Source: Azadirachta indica (taxonomy: Eukaryota; Streptophyta; Magnoliopsida; Sapindales; Meliaceae). From it: a stretch of 64,000 bases of DNA. The stretch covers positions 6,839,157 to 6,903,156 of the forward strand of contig CM040449.1 of assembly GCA_022749755.1 (NCBI GenBank), given 5' to 3'. Both the position numbers and the translations under genes were made by a program. A model generated the notes under the pieces. It did not search any database. It was not told the origin of the DNA and saw only the letters and a program-made list of their open reading frames with translations. The first letter of the stretch is position 1. Each line of letters opens with the position of its first letter. Shown piece after piece: positions 49,201-60,374 of this stretch.

Positions 49201-50786
49201 AAAACGGATGCATTATATACCTGTTTTGTTTGCGTGTTGCACAGGCTCGACATATTTTTGAAATGGTCGTGAGTTATTATACAGTAGGACATCGGTGAGC
49301 TTGTATGCACCATGCATGCTGACATTTTTCATACTGATTCACTGCTCATGAGAATTAGAAAATAAATATTATTGCTTACTTAAACTACTTTGACCTACCA
49401 AAAAAACAAAAAAAAAAAAGTAGTATTTGCACAGTATAGAAGTCGGTAAAGACTATGAAAGTAAGTGAAGATCTACAGAACTTGCGTCTAATAATTTTCT
49501 TAAAAAAGAATTCTGAGATGATGTCCTTTTATCTACTTATTAGAATACGTTTGGCAGACAGATGCCTCTGGCAACATTGTGATGCTTCACTGCACAAGCT
49601 GACAACCTACAATCTGTAAACAAGGAGACCTCGTGAACCTTGTGGGGACTGGGGATTCACCTTAAATCACTGAGGAATGAAATGGGAAAGCATAGTTTGT
49701 GGCCCCCTTTCCCTCTTGAAGGTTTGTCGTTTAACCCCTTGTCAGGCATATACATGTATGGATTAATATCTGCTGCCTCCAATAATTGCACAAGCTTTAC
49801 TGAACCTGAAACCAGAAAATTGCACTGTTTTTCAACGATATAATAACTCGTTTACTTGATAAACATGGACAAAGGAATAATGACTACACCAAAAGTTCAA
49901 ATGGGCATAACAATAGAGCTTGAAGAGATGAAATCTCTTCCAGAATGGGGAAATGAGCGTAGCTATGTGTGCTTGGGGGGCAAATTTGATTGAATTCGTA
50001 GAGATTAAGACACGCGTGGGTCCAGGTCCAGGCCCCTGGAAAGTCTTGTTGAGCCCGTGACCGACCGCAAATCGTGCGTCAGCCCCCGCGTAGGGACAAA
50101 AGTTTCATTTGCCAAATTGACCATAAAATATCTATTAGAGTTCACGAGTGGGCAGTAGCATCCTCGACTATAGAAACCCACCTCGCCGTAATTGCCCTTC
50201 AATTTTCTTAAAATCTCAACTCATAACACTGTTCGCTTCAAACCATGAAAGCTCTCCTCACTTGCATTTGTTGTTAGGAGTTGATGCCTAGTGGCAGTGT
50301 TGTGGTTTTGAGCAGATCAGGAGCGCGAACATTTGAAATTTAGGCTTTTGCGGATGACGACATTACGGAGTACTTCTGCTTCGCTGTCTAGAACTCGAGG
50401 TTCAGTTTGTCCTTTTCCTCTCTGCTCTGGTTTGAATAAAAGGGTTTTAGCTTTGGCACTTACCAATAGCAACAGCGTTCCCAGTATTTCCTCCAATTGG
50501 GGCCTTATTTTATCACGTAACACTGGGCACGGGAAATTAGTTTGTCACCTTGCTCTTTGGCCCACATAGAACCAGCTAATATTGCATGATTAGATCCAAT
50601 CCAATCAACTCCTTACTGTACTAGTAGCCAATCAAATATTACCATTTTTTTATTTATAAACCATTACAAGGCTATTTCTGTCTTCTTACAGTACTCTTCA
50701 GTTGCATTATTTATAACGTATAGTTTCTCTAGTCCCATGCACAAACACTAAACACAATTTTGCAGTCAATCTTCGAGGCCAGAGAC
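46299..50786. other. gene-free region between USP and AED3
   Basis: About 4.5 kb with several short open frames (e.g. 47578-47829 plus, 50333-50569 plus) that I cannot link to any protein. A GC-richer stretch at about 49970-50570 contains a short palindrome (tccaggcccctgga) and may be transcribed. A T-run and A-run near 48780 and 49400 could mark old insertions. Nothing supported. Confidence 0.45.
50655..50660 (+). promoter_or_regulatory. TATA box of the aspartic protease gene
   Basis: TATAAA lies about 130 bases before the chosen ATG, a plausible distance for a plant leader. Confidence 0.5.
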
Positions 50787-52097
50787 ATGGACTTCGCCAC
50801 TACTACGCTCCTCTTCTTTGCCCTTCTCATCTCACCAACAAAAGCTCTTGACCCTTGTTCCTCCCAAACCGACGGCCCAGATCTCTCCGTTATCCCTATC
50901 TTTAGTAAATGTTCCCCCTTCACTGCACCCAAGCCCGAGTCATGGGTCAATACCATTATCGACATGGCCTCAAAAGACCCACAACGTCTCAAATATTTGT
51001 CAAGCTTATCGGCCCAAAAGACTACCTCTGTCCCAGTTGCCTCTGGCCGAAATGTCCTCGATATTGGCAACTACGTGGTCCGAGTCAAAATCGGTACCCC
51101 TGGACAACTCATGTTCATGGTTCTAGACACTAGTAATGATGGTGCTTGGGTTCCATGTTCCGGGTGCATCGGATGCTCCGCTACAACATTTTCACCCAAC
51201 ACATCGTCTACTTACGGGTCATTGGATTGCTCCCTGCCCCAATGCCCCCAAATGAATGGGCTTTCCTGCCCGGCCACCGGGTCCACCGCATGCCTTTTAA
51301 ATCAATCCTACGGTGGAGATTCATCCATCTCGGCTACTCTCGTAAAAGATTCTCTACGTTTGGCTAATGATATCATTCCAAATTTTGCTTTCGGGTGCAT
51401 CAACGCTATCTCTGGCAAGTCAATCCCGCCCCAAGGTTTATTGGGTTTGGGCCGTGGACCCATGTCACTTCTATCACAATCCGGGTCACTCTACTCGGGT
51501 GTATTCTCCTACTGTTTACCCAGTTTCAAATCCTACTACTTCTCGGGGTCTCTCAAACTTGGCCCATCGGGTCAACCCAGAACAATCCGAACCACCCCAC
51601 TTTTACGTAACCCACACCGCCCATCACTGTACTATGTTAACTTAACCGGAATCAGGGTAGGCCGGGTTAGGGTCCCAATTGCTCCAGAGCTTCTATCCTT
51701 TGACCCGAAAACCGGATCCGGAACCATAATCGATTCGGGTACAGTAATAACCCGATTCATCCAACCCATTTACAATGCACTCCGGGAGGAGTTCAGGAAA
51801 CAAGTGAAGGGCCCATTTTCAACGTTGGGTGCGTTTGATACATGCTTTGCAGCAACACATGAAGCTGTAGCACCAACAATTACGTTCCATTTCAGCGGCC
51901 TGGACTTGACTTTGCCAATGGAAAATAGCTTGATACATAGCAGTGCTGGTTCACTTGCTTGCTTGGCGATGGCGTCATCACCGAATAACGTTAACTCAGG
52001 GTTGAATGTGATAGCCAATTTGCAGCAGCAAAACCTTAGGATTCTGTTCGATGTGGCTAATTCTCGCTTGGGAATTGCTCGTGAGCTCTGTAACTAA
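50787..52097 (+). CDS. AED3: aspartyl protease AED3-like (436 aa, intronless)
   Basis: The start is ATG 50787 (MDFATTTLL). The longer upstream frame begins with a TTG and is not credible. Residues 1-20 form a signal peptide, so the protein is secreted to the apoplast. The A1-family (nepenthesin/CDR1-like) catalytic sites are D114 in VLDTSNDGAW and D316 in IIDSGTV. Cys-rich SGCIGC and the GLLGLGRGPMSLLSQ and FSYCLP blocks are typical of this plant subfamily. The ending LNVIANLQQQNLRILFDV matches Arabidopsis AED3 (apoplastic EDS1-dependent 3, At1g09750), linked to suppression of systemic immunity. The first motif is DTS rather than DTG, as I also recall for AED3. Intronless, GC-richer than its surroundings. 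Confidence 0.93.
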   Translation: MDFATTTLLFFALLISPTKALDPCSSQTDGPDLSVIPIFSKCSPFTAPKPESWVNTIIDMASKDPQRLKYLSSLSAQKTTSVPVASGRNVLDIGNYVVRVKIGTPGQLMFMVLDTSNDGAWVPCSGCIGCSATTFSPNTSSTYGSLDCSLPQCPQMNGLSCPATGSTACLLNQSYGGDSSISATLVKDSLRLANDIIPNFAFGCINAISGKSIPPQGLLGLGRGPMSLLSQSGSLYSGVFSYCLPSFKSYYFSGSLKLGPSGQPRTIRTTPLLRNPHRPSLYYVNLTGIRVGRVRVPIAPELLSFDPKTGSGTIIDSGTVITRFIQPIYNALREEFRKQVKGPFSTLGAFDTCFAATHEAVAPTITFHFSGLDLTLPMENSLIHSSAGSLACLAMASSPNNVNSGLNVIANLQQQNLRILFDVANSRLGIARELCN

Positions 52098-52984
52098 TTA
52101 AGTTTCAGCTAGTTATCTGCGGTCCGTGATCGATGTTACGTCTGTGCAAGTTTTATGTTTTGTTTTCATGCAAATATAAAATAGGGTCCAAGTAATAATA
52201 AACTGGGATAAATATTCCCGTTATTGTGAAACTTCATCACGTAATCTTCAATTTGCCAGAAAAAAACAAAAAAAATGTGTAACACGTAAAATTTTATTTT
52301 AAGGAAACAAACGGGAGAACCTTGATTAATTAATTATAATTAATGTGCGCGTTTTCAATTGAATTGAATTCACTGGGGAGAAAAAAGTGTTTAATAAACT
52401 GTTGGAAATATCCTCCATATCTGACCGCTTTCACGCTACAAAATTAATCTTTTTGGATCGAGTTCACATATTGGAAAATAATATGTACTAGCATGCAAAT
52501 GCAACAGTTACGTTAAGAGGACAAATGTTATCATATATATATATATATATATAATTAGTTAATACTATCATTAGATAAAATAAAATATTGTACACATTGA
52601 TATTGTATTAAATATCTCAAATATATGATTAACTAAATAGGCTAAAAATGATAAATTAATATAAAACTAAAATAAAAATAAACTAGCTAACTAATTAATT
52701 TACTTGAAAAAATATATTTAATAGGTTTAAACATAATGGATTATTGCAATAAATAACAGTGTAACTATAACAATAGAATAGAGTCATTTTTTTGTACATA
52801 TTTCTTTAAAATAGAGAGTTATGCATATTTTTGATACAAATACAATACAATTTTTATTATTATTTTTATCATGTATGCTATAAATTTATTATGATTGAAA
52901 TTAAGTTCACTCCCAAATGCCTCCACACGATCAGCCCTCTAATTCCTCTCACGCATAATTTTATTAGTTTTGACCTAGCTATCA

Positions 52985-53095
52985 AATTTGAAAAAAAAAA
53001 AAAAAAAAAAAAAAAGAAAAAAAACAAACTTCTAATCCCGCGACCAATTTGTGCAAGGTTAACCACGACACATCTAACTCCCATATATTGAGATT
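52985..53095 (-). mobile_element. possible SINE-like fragment with poly-A/T end
   Basis: Read on the minus strand, a tRNA-like stretch (tcgtggttaaccttgc, then ggtcgcgggattagaag, recalling an A box and a GGTTCGA-type B box) is followed by a long T run. Weak similarity by eye only; no target duplication identified. Confidence 0.25.
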
Positions 53096-53129
53096 TTGAA
53101 GCCCTTTTTACCATTTTCCCATTTAGCTA

Positions 53130-53155
53130 CCTAGCTAGCTAGCTAGCTAGCTAGC
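53130..53155. repeat. (CTAG)n self-complementary microsatellite
   Basis: Six to seven CTAG/GCTA units; the motif is its own reverse complement. Confidence 0.9.
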
Positions 53156-53860
53156 TTGATCGGAATTTTGGGATGTAGCTGCTAGCTGGACACATAAAAG
53201 ATTTAGTAGTAGGGTAAATTACATTCAAGGATACTCGAAATATTTTTTCTCTACACTTAAATTTCATTAATTGTCTACAAAGAAATTTGTCTAATTAATT
53301 AATTATAATTATTTTTCCGATATGCTTACATCTTGAGCATATATGATTCTCGATAAACTATGTAGATATGTCTGAGATTGAAACATGTAATAAGAAATTA
53401 ATATTTCCCCATAAATTATGAATAACAAATAACGAAACATGCAAGCATCGATCGTCCAGGAGATGAAAATTAAGAAGCGACGTGCGAATAACAAAGAGCA
53501 CTGATTCCTCGTTATGAAAGAAAGAACAATAACATTCTCTCCCGTGCAGTGAAATTAAGATCTGCTTTCCCCAAAATCTTCCACAACACCCCTCGCTCCA
53601 CCGAATCAACATGATGATTTCTTCAATAAAACAAATGAACATATATATGACATCCCAACACTACCCATAAACAGACTAATGAAATGAATCCATTGAAACA
53701 TATATTAATTATGATGAAAATTCTAAGGGACTCGATGATCGTTTTTGTTCAATAGATTATTGTTAATTGTTATTGTCACCTCACTCTCCCTCTTTATCTC
53801 TATCTCTCTCTCTCTCTCTCTCACTCTCTTTCAAGTCAAAAGTTGTCTTTGTTTCCTGAG

Positions 53861-55117
53861 TTAACCCCACCATTGATGCACCGCAACACCCTCATCTCTC
53901 AGCCTTCCATATAAAGCCAAACATTCCCAATAAGCTCTTCTTCCCCCATATGATTTCCCTCTGTTTCCTTTTGCTCTGCATTCCAAGAAAAGTTCATCAA
54001 CTAACCTCATTGCCTTGCTCTTCACCATCTCCTCCACTATTTCTGCCGCTGCTTTCATCACTACGTATTCTTCTTCCTTCACATTCTTGCTCAACCAATT
54101 CGACATTCCTATCTCAGCTATCTGTCTCACTTCCTTCCCGGAAGATTCCTCCGTCACTGTCTCAATTTTGTATATCTCGAAATCAAGATTCCTTGTCGGA
54201 TAATGCTTCGAAAACCAGCTAGTGCCGCTGCTGCCACCTTGTTTACCAGGCAAGCTTACGTCTATATAAACACGACGAGGGTAGCTCTCAAGAGTGTCCC
54301 CCATTAAATCTGGTAAGTACCTTGTTCTCTTCAAATATTTGCTTGATTTTTTTGATTTACCTCGAGGTGGCTCCAGCAGAACATCTTCTAGGTTCTTCAA
54401 TGCAGCTTTCTTTGCTTCTTCCGTGCACAAAAGCCGCCGCGTTTTTGCAGCAACATTTTGTTCTTCGTTATCTGTTTTCCTTAAGGCCACAACAGGTGAA
54501 CTGAATCTTCTGAGATAGACTGTTTTGTAGTTTGATGGCTTATCGAATGCCAAGGAAGGATCGTCACTCATTTGAACAGCCGCAATGCCGCCTACTTTAA
54601 GCGTCCGATGGATGAAATCCGAAGGAGAATGGAAACTATTATAAGTGAAGATAAAGTCAAATGATTCATTACGAATTGCATTTTGTCGTTCCAAATCTTT
54701 GGCGGAAATGACGTCCATCTGATTGTCGTTTAGAATTGGCGAATTGTAAATGACATCCGCATTTACGTCGCTTACAAAAAGAGCTTTATCTCCAAGCTTT
54801 AAGATGCCTTCATTCTTCAAGTCATGAAAAAGCAACGACAAAAAATCAAACTTGATAGAATCAGAGCCAATTTCACGATCTAGAACTTCTAAGCCAACGT
54901 TTAAGGATCCTCCTAAAATGCGCCCTACCCAAGGCAATGAAACAAAGAGCAACGCCAAAACAATGCAACGAGCAGCAACCTTCAAAACCCTAGAATCAGG
55001 GAGCCTGATTATCAAAAACTTATCAGCCATTTGCATGCGGAGATTACTACCACCAGGAAAGGTTTTATACTTGTGATGGCGTATGTTTCTGAACCCTTGA
55101 ACAACTTGGATTGCCAT
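53861..55117 (-). CDS. DUF7870 protein, SAM-dependent methyltransferase-like (418 aa)
   Basis: A single-exon minus-strand frame from ATG 55117 to TAA at 53861. A basic N-terminus precedes one membrane segment (residues ~48-66, VAARCIVLALLFVSLPWVG), suggesting a type II anchor in the endomembrane system. The lumenal part begins with a Rossmann-like region (ALFVSDVNADVIYNSPILND, then NESFDFIFTYNSFHSPSDFI and RTLKVGGIAAVQMSDDP), which looks like a divergent methyltransferase core. The C-terminal half (YPRRVYIDVSLPGKQGG, SWFSKHYPTRNLDFEIYKIE, YWECLALYGRLRDEGVAVHQWW) matches the plant DUF7870 family as I remember it. No enzymatic activity is established to my knowledge. Confidence 0.85.
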   Translation of the reverse strand: MAIQVVQGFRNIRHHKYKTFPGGSNLRMQMADKFLIIRLPDSRVLKVAARCIVLALLFVSLPWVGRILGGSLNVGLEVLDREIGSDSIKFDFLSLLFHDLKNEGILKLGDKALFVSDVNADVIYNSPILNDNQMDVISAKDLERQNAIRNESFDFIFTYNSFHSPSDFIHRTLKVGGIAAVQMSDDPSLAFDKPSNYKTVYLRRFSSPVVALRKTDNEEQNVAAKTRRLLCTEEAKKAALKNLEDVLLEPPRGKSKKSSKYLKRTRYLPDLMGDTLESYPRRVYIDVSLPGKQGGSSGTSWFSKHYPTRNLDFEIYKIETVTEESSGKEVRQIAEIGMSNWLSKNVKEEEYVVMKAAAEIVEEMVKSKAMRLVDELFLECRAKGNRGKSYGGRRAYWECLALYGRLRDEGVAVHQWWG

Positions 55118-57270
55118 ATCGAAAACTTCTTGTAATGAAACAAATATATAAAATTAGCAGACGTTTGTGTGAGAAGATGAGGTGAACGACGCAAAAATGT
55201 TGGGGTTGAAAAGACCAAAAAACAAGAACAAGGAGAGCAAAAGATTGAAGACAAGAGAAGAGGGAGGCGTTAGGGTAACCTAACGAGTACAAAACCTAGC
55301 AGCAGTGCGGTTTCCACCCACAATAACTACACGAATACATTGAAATCTCGACCAAAATAACATCAACTGCCTACTCCGCTGCACCTCCACGCTATAACCT
55401 CATGCTCCAGCTGATCGATTATTGATCTCTTCTTGAGATCAACCGTGTTATCAACTTCAGCTGCTCTTAATAAGCGCCGAAATTCACGCCGATCATCAAC
55501 AGATCATGGAGGGAGCTAGGGAGAACAAATACAGATGTTCTCTCCTGTTATATATTCCTATTCGTTTTGTTTTGTTTTTTTTTTTTTACTTTTTCTGGTG
55601 GGGTTTTTAGTCGGCTGGGGTGGTGTTGTTTTTGGTGGGACGGCGATTATTGTGTTAAGTAAAAAGCAGATGAATATATGAGGAAGAAGAAATATAAGAG
55701 GTAAGTTTAAAAAAAGGAAGTAGTAAAGTTTGTTAAGGTAACAATGGTTGGATGTACGAGAAATAAGTTTAACCATTGCTATAGTACAGGGTCTTTGCTT
55801 TTCATTTTTCTTTTTGATTTTTATTCGATACGCATATATGATATGGAGTATAATTCTCCTTTGAAATCGCCATGCATGCGTTTGTTGTAACATACGCGAA
55901 TTTTTTAGGTGTCATTGTTGACTGATTTTTGATCAATTAATTATTAATGTTTATACTTGATTAATTTGCAATTTAATTCCCTCGTAACTTACATAATTCA
56001 ACGCATTATTTAGCTAGATTGGCTTTTTACACTCACAACGTTGACCAAATTTATAATTTGTTTGTTAAACTGAATATTATAGACATAATATTTACTTTAT
56101 AATATTTTCTTTGGAGTGTTGGTTTCAATAAACCATTTTTATGCTATTATTATTAATGTCTAGGTAGAAAAAAATTTAGGATGTGGGTAACAAGAAGATC
56201 ATTCAAAAAGTTACGTATATATGATTGTTAACATGTAAAATGAATATATGTATGGTTAAAAATACTAATTAGAGTGGGTAAAAATTTATAAATTTATCCG
56301 AACCGGTAAATTTAATTTAATTATTAACTTTTCCATTATATTCGGTTTCAATTTCTATTAAAGCTGATAATTTTGGAACGATTTATTTATAAATCAAACC
56401 AAATTGAAAAACAAAGTAAATCAAACTAAAATTAAAAAATTATTTAAAAATTAATAAATTTAAAACTAAAAATTTTTAATATTGTATATTAGTTTTTTTT
56501 TTTATCTATAGAAATAAAAAATAAACATTATTGTTTATTTTTTAAAATAAAAATTAAAATTTACACAATCTAAATTAGGTTCTAATAAATTCAAGTTAAA
56601 ATATGAATTAAAACCGAATGGAACCAATCAAACCGATTAAATTTGGTTCAAGTGAATTCAATCTTTATAATAAGAAGTTGGATTAGTTTGATTAATGTTT
56701 TGAAAACTAAAACAGTTATAAAATATATATAGTTCGAATTTAACTGATTAATTTGTTGGAAAAATAGTAAAATTTGTTGTCAAAATTTTTGAAATTTTAA
56801 TTTAAAATAAAGTAAAAGTATAATTTTACTTTTCAATAATTAGTCTGAAATATAAATATTTGAATTAAAGTAATATATATATATATTTTTATTTAAAATG
56901 TTTATATAAGTAAAAAGTTATTTTCAATCATTTACTTGACTACATAATCCCTCTTCTTCATCATTATAGCCGTCTCTACTAGCAGACTTGCTCAACAAGT
57001 TATATCAATCAAAGTCTGGGATTTTTTATCCTCTATAAGTTTAATCAAAATCATTTTCTAAGTCTAAGATTTCTTTTATATATCCATCTTTGCAGAAAAC
57101 ATGTTGTCTGTTTTGTTATACGAAAGGTTTGCGCATAACACATTTATTCGGATTGAATTAGCACTTGTTTACAATGTTGCATAGAAGCCGACGAAAGTAC
57201 GAGTCAAAAGCAAGTTTGGGTCATTTTTGTGCTGAACTTAAGAAATGATGAGCCCTTGACGTTATTAAAC
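55118..57270. other. promoter of the DUF7870 gene and AT-rich spacer
   Basis: 55118 to about 55560 is the likely leader and promoter. The rest is AT-rich. 56270-56760 has many AACCGA/TCGGTT and GGTTCAA words on both strands, hinting at an old inverted-repeat element, but I could not define ends. No gene seen. Confidence 0.45.
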
Positions 57271-57352
57271 GTAGCTTTGGCCGAGTGGTTAAGGCGTGTG
57301 CCTGCTAAGTACAGGGGACTTCCCCGCGCGAGTTCGAATCTCTCAGGCGACG
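57271..57352 (+). tRNA. tRNA-Ser (anticodon GCU), possibly degenerate
   Basis: An 82-base type-II tRNA: D arm with A box TGGCCGAGTGG, anticodon loop CTGCTAA (GCT), long variable arm (GGGGACTTCCCC), T loop TTCGAAT with B box AGTTCGAATCT, and a T5 Pol III terminator from 57354. There are two stem mismatches: acceptor position 3 is A facing G, and the second T-stem pair is C facing T. The anticodon and promoter boxes are intact. Confidence 0.85.
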
Positions 57353-59112
57353 GTTTTTATTTTTCGGTTTTTCTTGTAATAAAACTATAGCCTCTGAACT
57401 TTGTCAAAATATTAAATCAGGACACAATTTGACCAAGTTTAACATTTTAGACCCCAATGTGATGTCAGGTCGATCCATTAAGAAGTGGTCAAATACAAAG
57501 TTGTTCTAGCAAAAGTTTAAACTCTAAATGATGCAATGGTGTTTGAAAAAATGCTGAAAAGAGACATGGGCGATGAATAAAGTTTGTGTATGTTTTTAAT
57601 GCTGTAAATTGTTTCATGCACTTCTTATATATATCAATAAGATAACTTTATAAAATCACATGTTTATAAAATTTACGTTTCACAAGTTATCTTTGAAGTC
57701 AATTTTAAATTCTCTGATAGAGAATTTCTCACAAATCAAACAACAAGATAAGTATATTTGAGTGAGATATTTGGATAAATAAAATTTAAGATTTTCACTC
57801 AAGTGTTACTATTTTAATTTCCAGTTGTACTTGTGACTTTGTGATAACTAATTTTTGAGTGAAAGCAACAATGATTCCATAACGTCATCTTAGAGGGAGG
57901 AGTTAGAATAAAGCTTAGTATGCTACAAAGTTGAAAGAGAATGAGATGAATATAAACTATGAGTTTGGATAAAGAAAGTTAATGAAAATTAGTTTGCTTT
58001 GAGACGACTTAATGAAATTTAAGTTAATGTTTTTTTTGGAGAAAAACTAAGTATCCTTTTTATTGAATTCTGATTTTTTTTTTTTTTTTTAAATATAGTG
58101 AATTAAGATTCTTTTTCGTTTTTGATGTAAGAGTAAAGATTGACCACAAAATTTTTAACAATGAACTTAATTTCAGCGACAAAAATGTTGAAATTTATCA
58201 AACAATGTTATGGTTTGTTATTTCATTAAAGTTTAGGGATTAAAATTATTTGTTTTCCTGTGCGTTTATCCTTTAAAGCAAAAATATAACAATTTGCAAA
58301 TAACGGCTTTTTCAAACAACAAAGTATCAGCATACAAAGAGTTAATGGCGAGAAAGACCCAATGCATTGATTTGATTTAGTCTGCCAATGTAGACACCGT
58401 TTTTAGCTAATTGAATTCCACTCTGCCTCCCCTACCAACTTTCTCCCCCAAATAAAGCTGGCTCTGGGAGTTACTTACCAAAATTATTGATAATGCATGC
58501 ATCTACTTATAGTCTGGGTTTAATATATTTCAGTAGATATGCATGATTGATTGCCTTCGGTTCCCCATAATTCTTCTTATAACCATGTTCCCTCGGAAGA
58601 CAAAAACAGTTTTAAATATTTATTAATTGTTTTAAAGAAACTAGATTTTTTCTTTTTTCACCAGTGCTTAACTCTCATATTTTGGTAAGATTATGCGGAC
58701 AACCCATTTACTGTGCTGTGAATCTGAGGCTCACGCGTGACAAGAGTTGATTCCCTTCCATGATTTTCCACAAATTTTCTTAATAGTTTAATTAATTTCA
58801 CAAATAAACATAAAACCATGCTTATCACCTATGCACTCAAGGAGTGGGCCGAGCCTTGAATTGACTCGGCCCAAAAAAACCACACTTTTGTTTGAACTAA
58901 CAAACACTTGGTCAATTAAGCGGCATAAATATAATTCGTATGACCCGCTACTACATTTCTGTTTCATAAATTAGGGTTGGAGACTGGAGTCGAGTTGAGT
59001 CGCGTCAAAGTCAAACAGCGCAACAACACATCAGTAGTATAGAACTCGTCTCCGGCACAAAGCCGCGTATGCGGTCTTGTTCCCCCTTATTTCCTTCTCC
59101 TTTCGCTCCCTC
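57353..59112. other. gene-free region upstream of the DIC gene
   Basis: AT-rich DNA with T runs (about 58074-58092); no gene seen. From about 58970 it becomes the promoter of the carrier gene. Confidence 0.5.
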
Positions 59113-59120
59113 TATAAATA
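59113..59120 (+). promoter_or_regulatory. TATA box of the DIC gene
   Basis: TATAAATA lies 146 bases before the ATG. The leader contains a T22-type run just before 59237. Confidence 0.6.
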
Positions 59121-59265
59121 CTTTCAATCCAAAATCTCTCTTCCCCATCCATTACAAGTTTCAGATTCACAATCTTCTACTTTAGTTCTCTCCTCTTCAA
59201 AATCCTCTAAAAGTTTTTTTTTTTTTTTTTTTTTTTGAAATCGTAGCTTAAACTGCAAAATTAAG

Positions 59266-60258
59266 ATGGGTGTTAAAGGTTTTGTTGAAGGTGGTATTGC
59301 TTCAGTCATAGCTGGCTGCTCTACTCACCCTCTAGATCTCATTAAAGTTCGAATGCAACTTCAAGGCGAAAGCGTCGCCGCTCCAAACCTTACCCAGCAG
59401 CAAATCCAGTCTCTACGCCCGGCTTTGGCTTTTCATTCCAACTCTGCCGCTATCTTTCCTTCTAATTCCATTCATATCCCTACCGCAGCACCACGACCGC
59501 CACGTGTCGGCCCTATCTCCGTCGGGATCAAAATCTTTCAGACCGAAGGAGTCGCCGCCTTGTTCTCTGGAGTCTCCGCTACTATGCTTCGGCAAACCCT
59601 GTATTCCACCACTCGTATGGGCCTGTACGATGTACTTAAACAGAAGTGGACTAATAAGGACTCTAACAGCATGCCGTTGGGCCGCAAAATTGCAGCCGGT
59701 TTACTAGCCGGAGGAATAGGAGCGGCAGTTGGTAACCCGGCCGACGTGGCAATGGTCCGCATGCAAGCTGACGGTCGGCTCCCTCTGGCTCAGCGACGGA
59801 ACTACAAGAGCGTGATCGACGCGATCACGCAAATGGCGAGACAAGAGGGAGTCACCAGCCTGTGGCGTGGATCATCCCTTACGGTGAACCGCGCAATGAT
59901 CGTAACGGCTTCACAGCTGGCATCGTACGATCAGATCAAGGAAATGATATTAGAAAACGGTGTACTGAGGGACGGGCTAGGGACGCACGTGACGGCAAGT
60001 TTCGCGGCGGGGTTCGTGGCGTCGGTGGCGTCAAATCCGGTGGACGTGATAAAGACGAGGGTGATGAACATGAAGGTCGAGGCCGGAAGGGACCCACCTT
60101 ATAAGGGGGCGTTGGATTGCGCGTTGAAGACTGTAAGAGCAGAGGGGCCCATGGCGCTATACAAAGGATTCATTCCAACTATTTCGAGGCAGGGGCCGTT
60201 TACTGTGGTTTTGTTTGTGACATTGGAGCAAGTGAGGAAGCTGCTCAAAGATTTTTGA
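59266..60258 (+). CDS. DIC2: mitochondrial dicarboxylate carrier / uncoupling protein 5 type (330 aa, intronless)
   Basis: A single-exon mitochondrial carrier of the SLC25 family with three Solcar repeats. Signature PxD motifs are HPLDLIKVRMQ (P22), NPADVAMVRMQ (P158) and NPVDVIKTRVM (P258); the second lacks the basic residue at the sixth position, as in plant relatives. A Pro/Ala/Ser-rich insert (about 36-82) in the first matrix loop is the hallmark of the plant DIC/UCP5 group, which exchanges malate, oxaloacetate, phosphate and related dicarboxylates across the inner membrane. GC-rich coding compared with its flanks. Arabidopsis has three such genes (DIC1-3), all intronless. I favour DIC2 only because AP4M, UBP16 and REN1 flank it as in Arabidopsis. 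Confidence 0.95.
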   Translation: MGVKGFVEGGIASVIAGCSTHPLDLIKVRMQLQGESVAAPNLTQQQIQSLRPALAFHSNSAAIFPSNSIHIPTAAPRPPRVGPISVGIKIFQTEGVAALFSGVSATMLRQTLYSTTRMGLYDVLKQKWTNKDSNSMPLGRKIAAGLLAGGIGAAVGNPADVAMVRMQADGRLPLAQRRNYKSVIDAITQMARQEGVTSLWRGSSLTVNRAMIVTASQLASYDQIKEMILENGVLRDGLGTHVTASFAAGFVASVASNPVDVIKTRVMNMKVEAGRDPPYKGALDCALKTVRAEGPMALYKGFIPTISRQGPFTVVLFVTLEQVRKLLKDF

Positions 60259-60315
60259 TCTTGATCTATGACGATGATGACGAAAAATAATTGCTAGGGT
60301 CAAAAATTATTTTAT

Positions 60316-60319
<4 letters not shown>

Positions 60320-60374
<55 letters not shown>
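60320..60374. repeat. (ATT)n microsatellite
   Basis: About seventeen uninterrupted ATT units just downstream of the DIC stop codon, probably in the 3' UTR. Confidence 0.95.

Larger units (their letters stand above)
52098..53860. other. gene-free region between AED3 and DUF7870 genes
   Basis: AT-rich DNA with an (AT)n run at about 52537-52552, a possible SINE fragment next to A24, a CTAG array and CT-rich DNA at 53796-53830. The two genes are convergent, so both 3' flanks lie here. No gene seen. Confidence 0.5.

Noticed and set aside
55558..55893. 111-codon minus-strand frame upstream of the DUF7870 gene
   Set aside because: Lys/Asn/Ile-rich low-complexity translation of AT-rich DNA with no motif.
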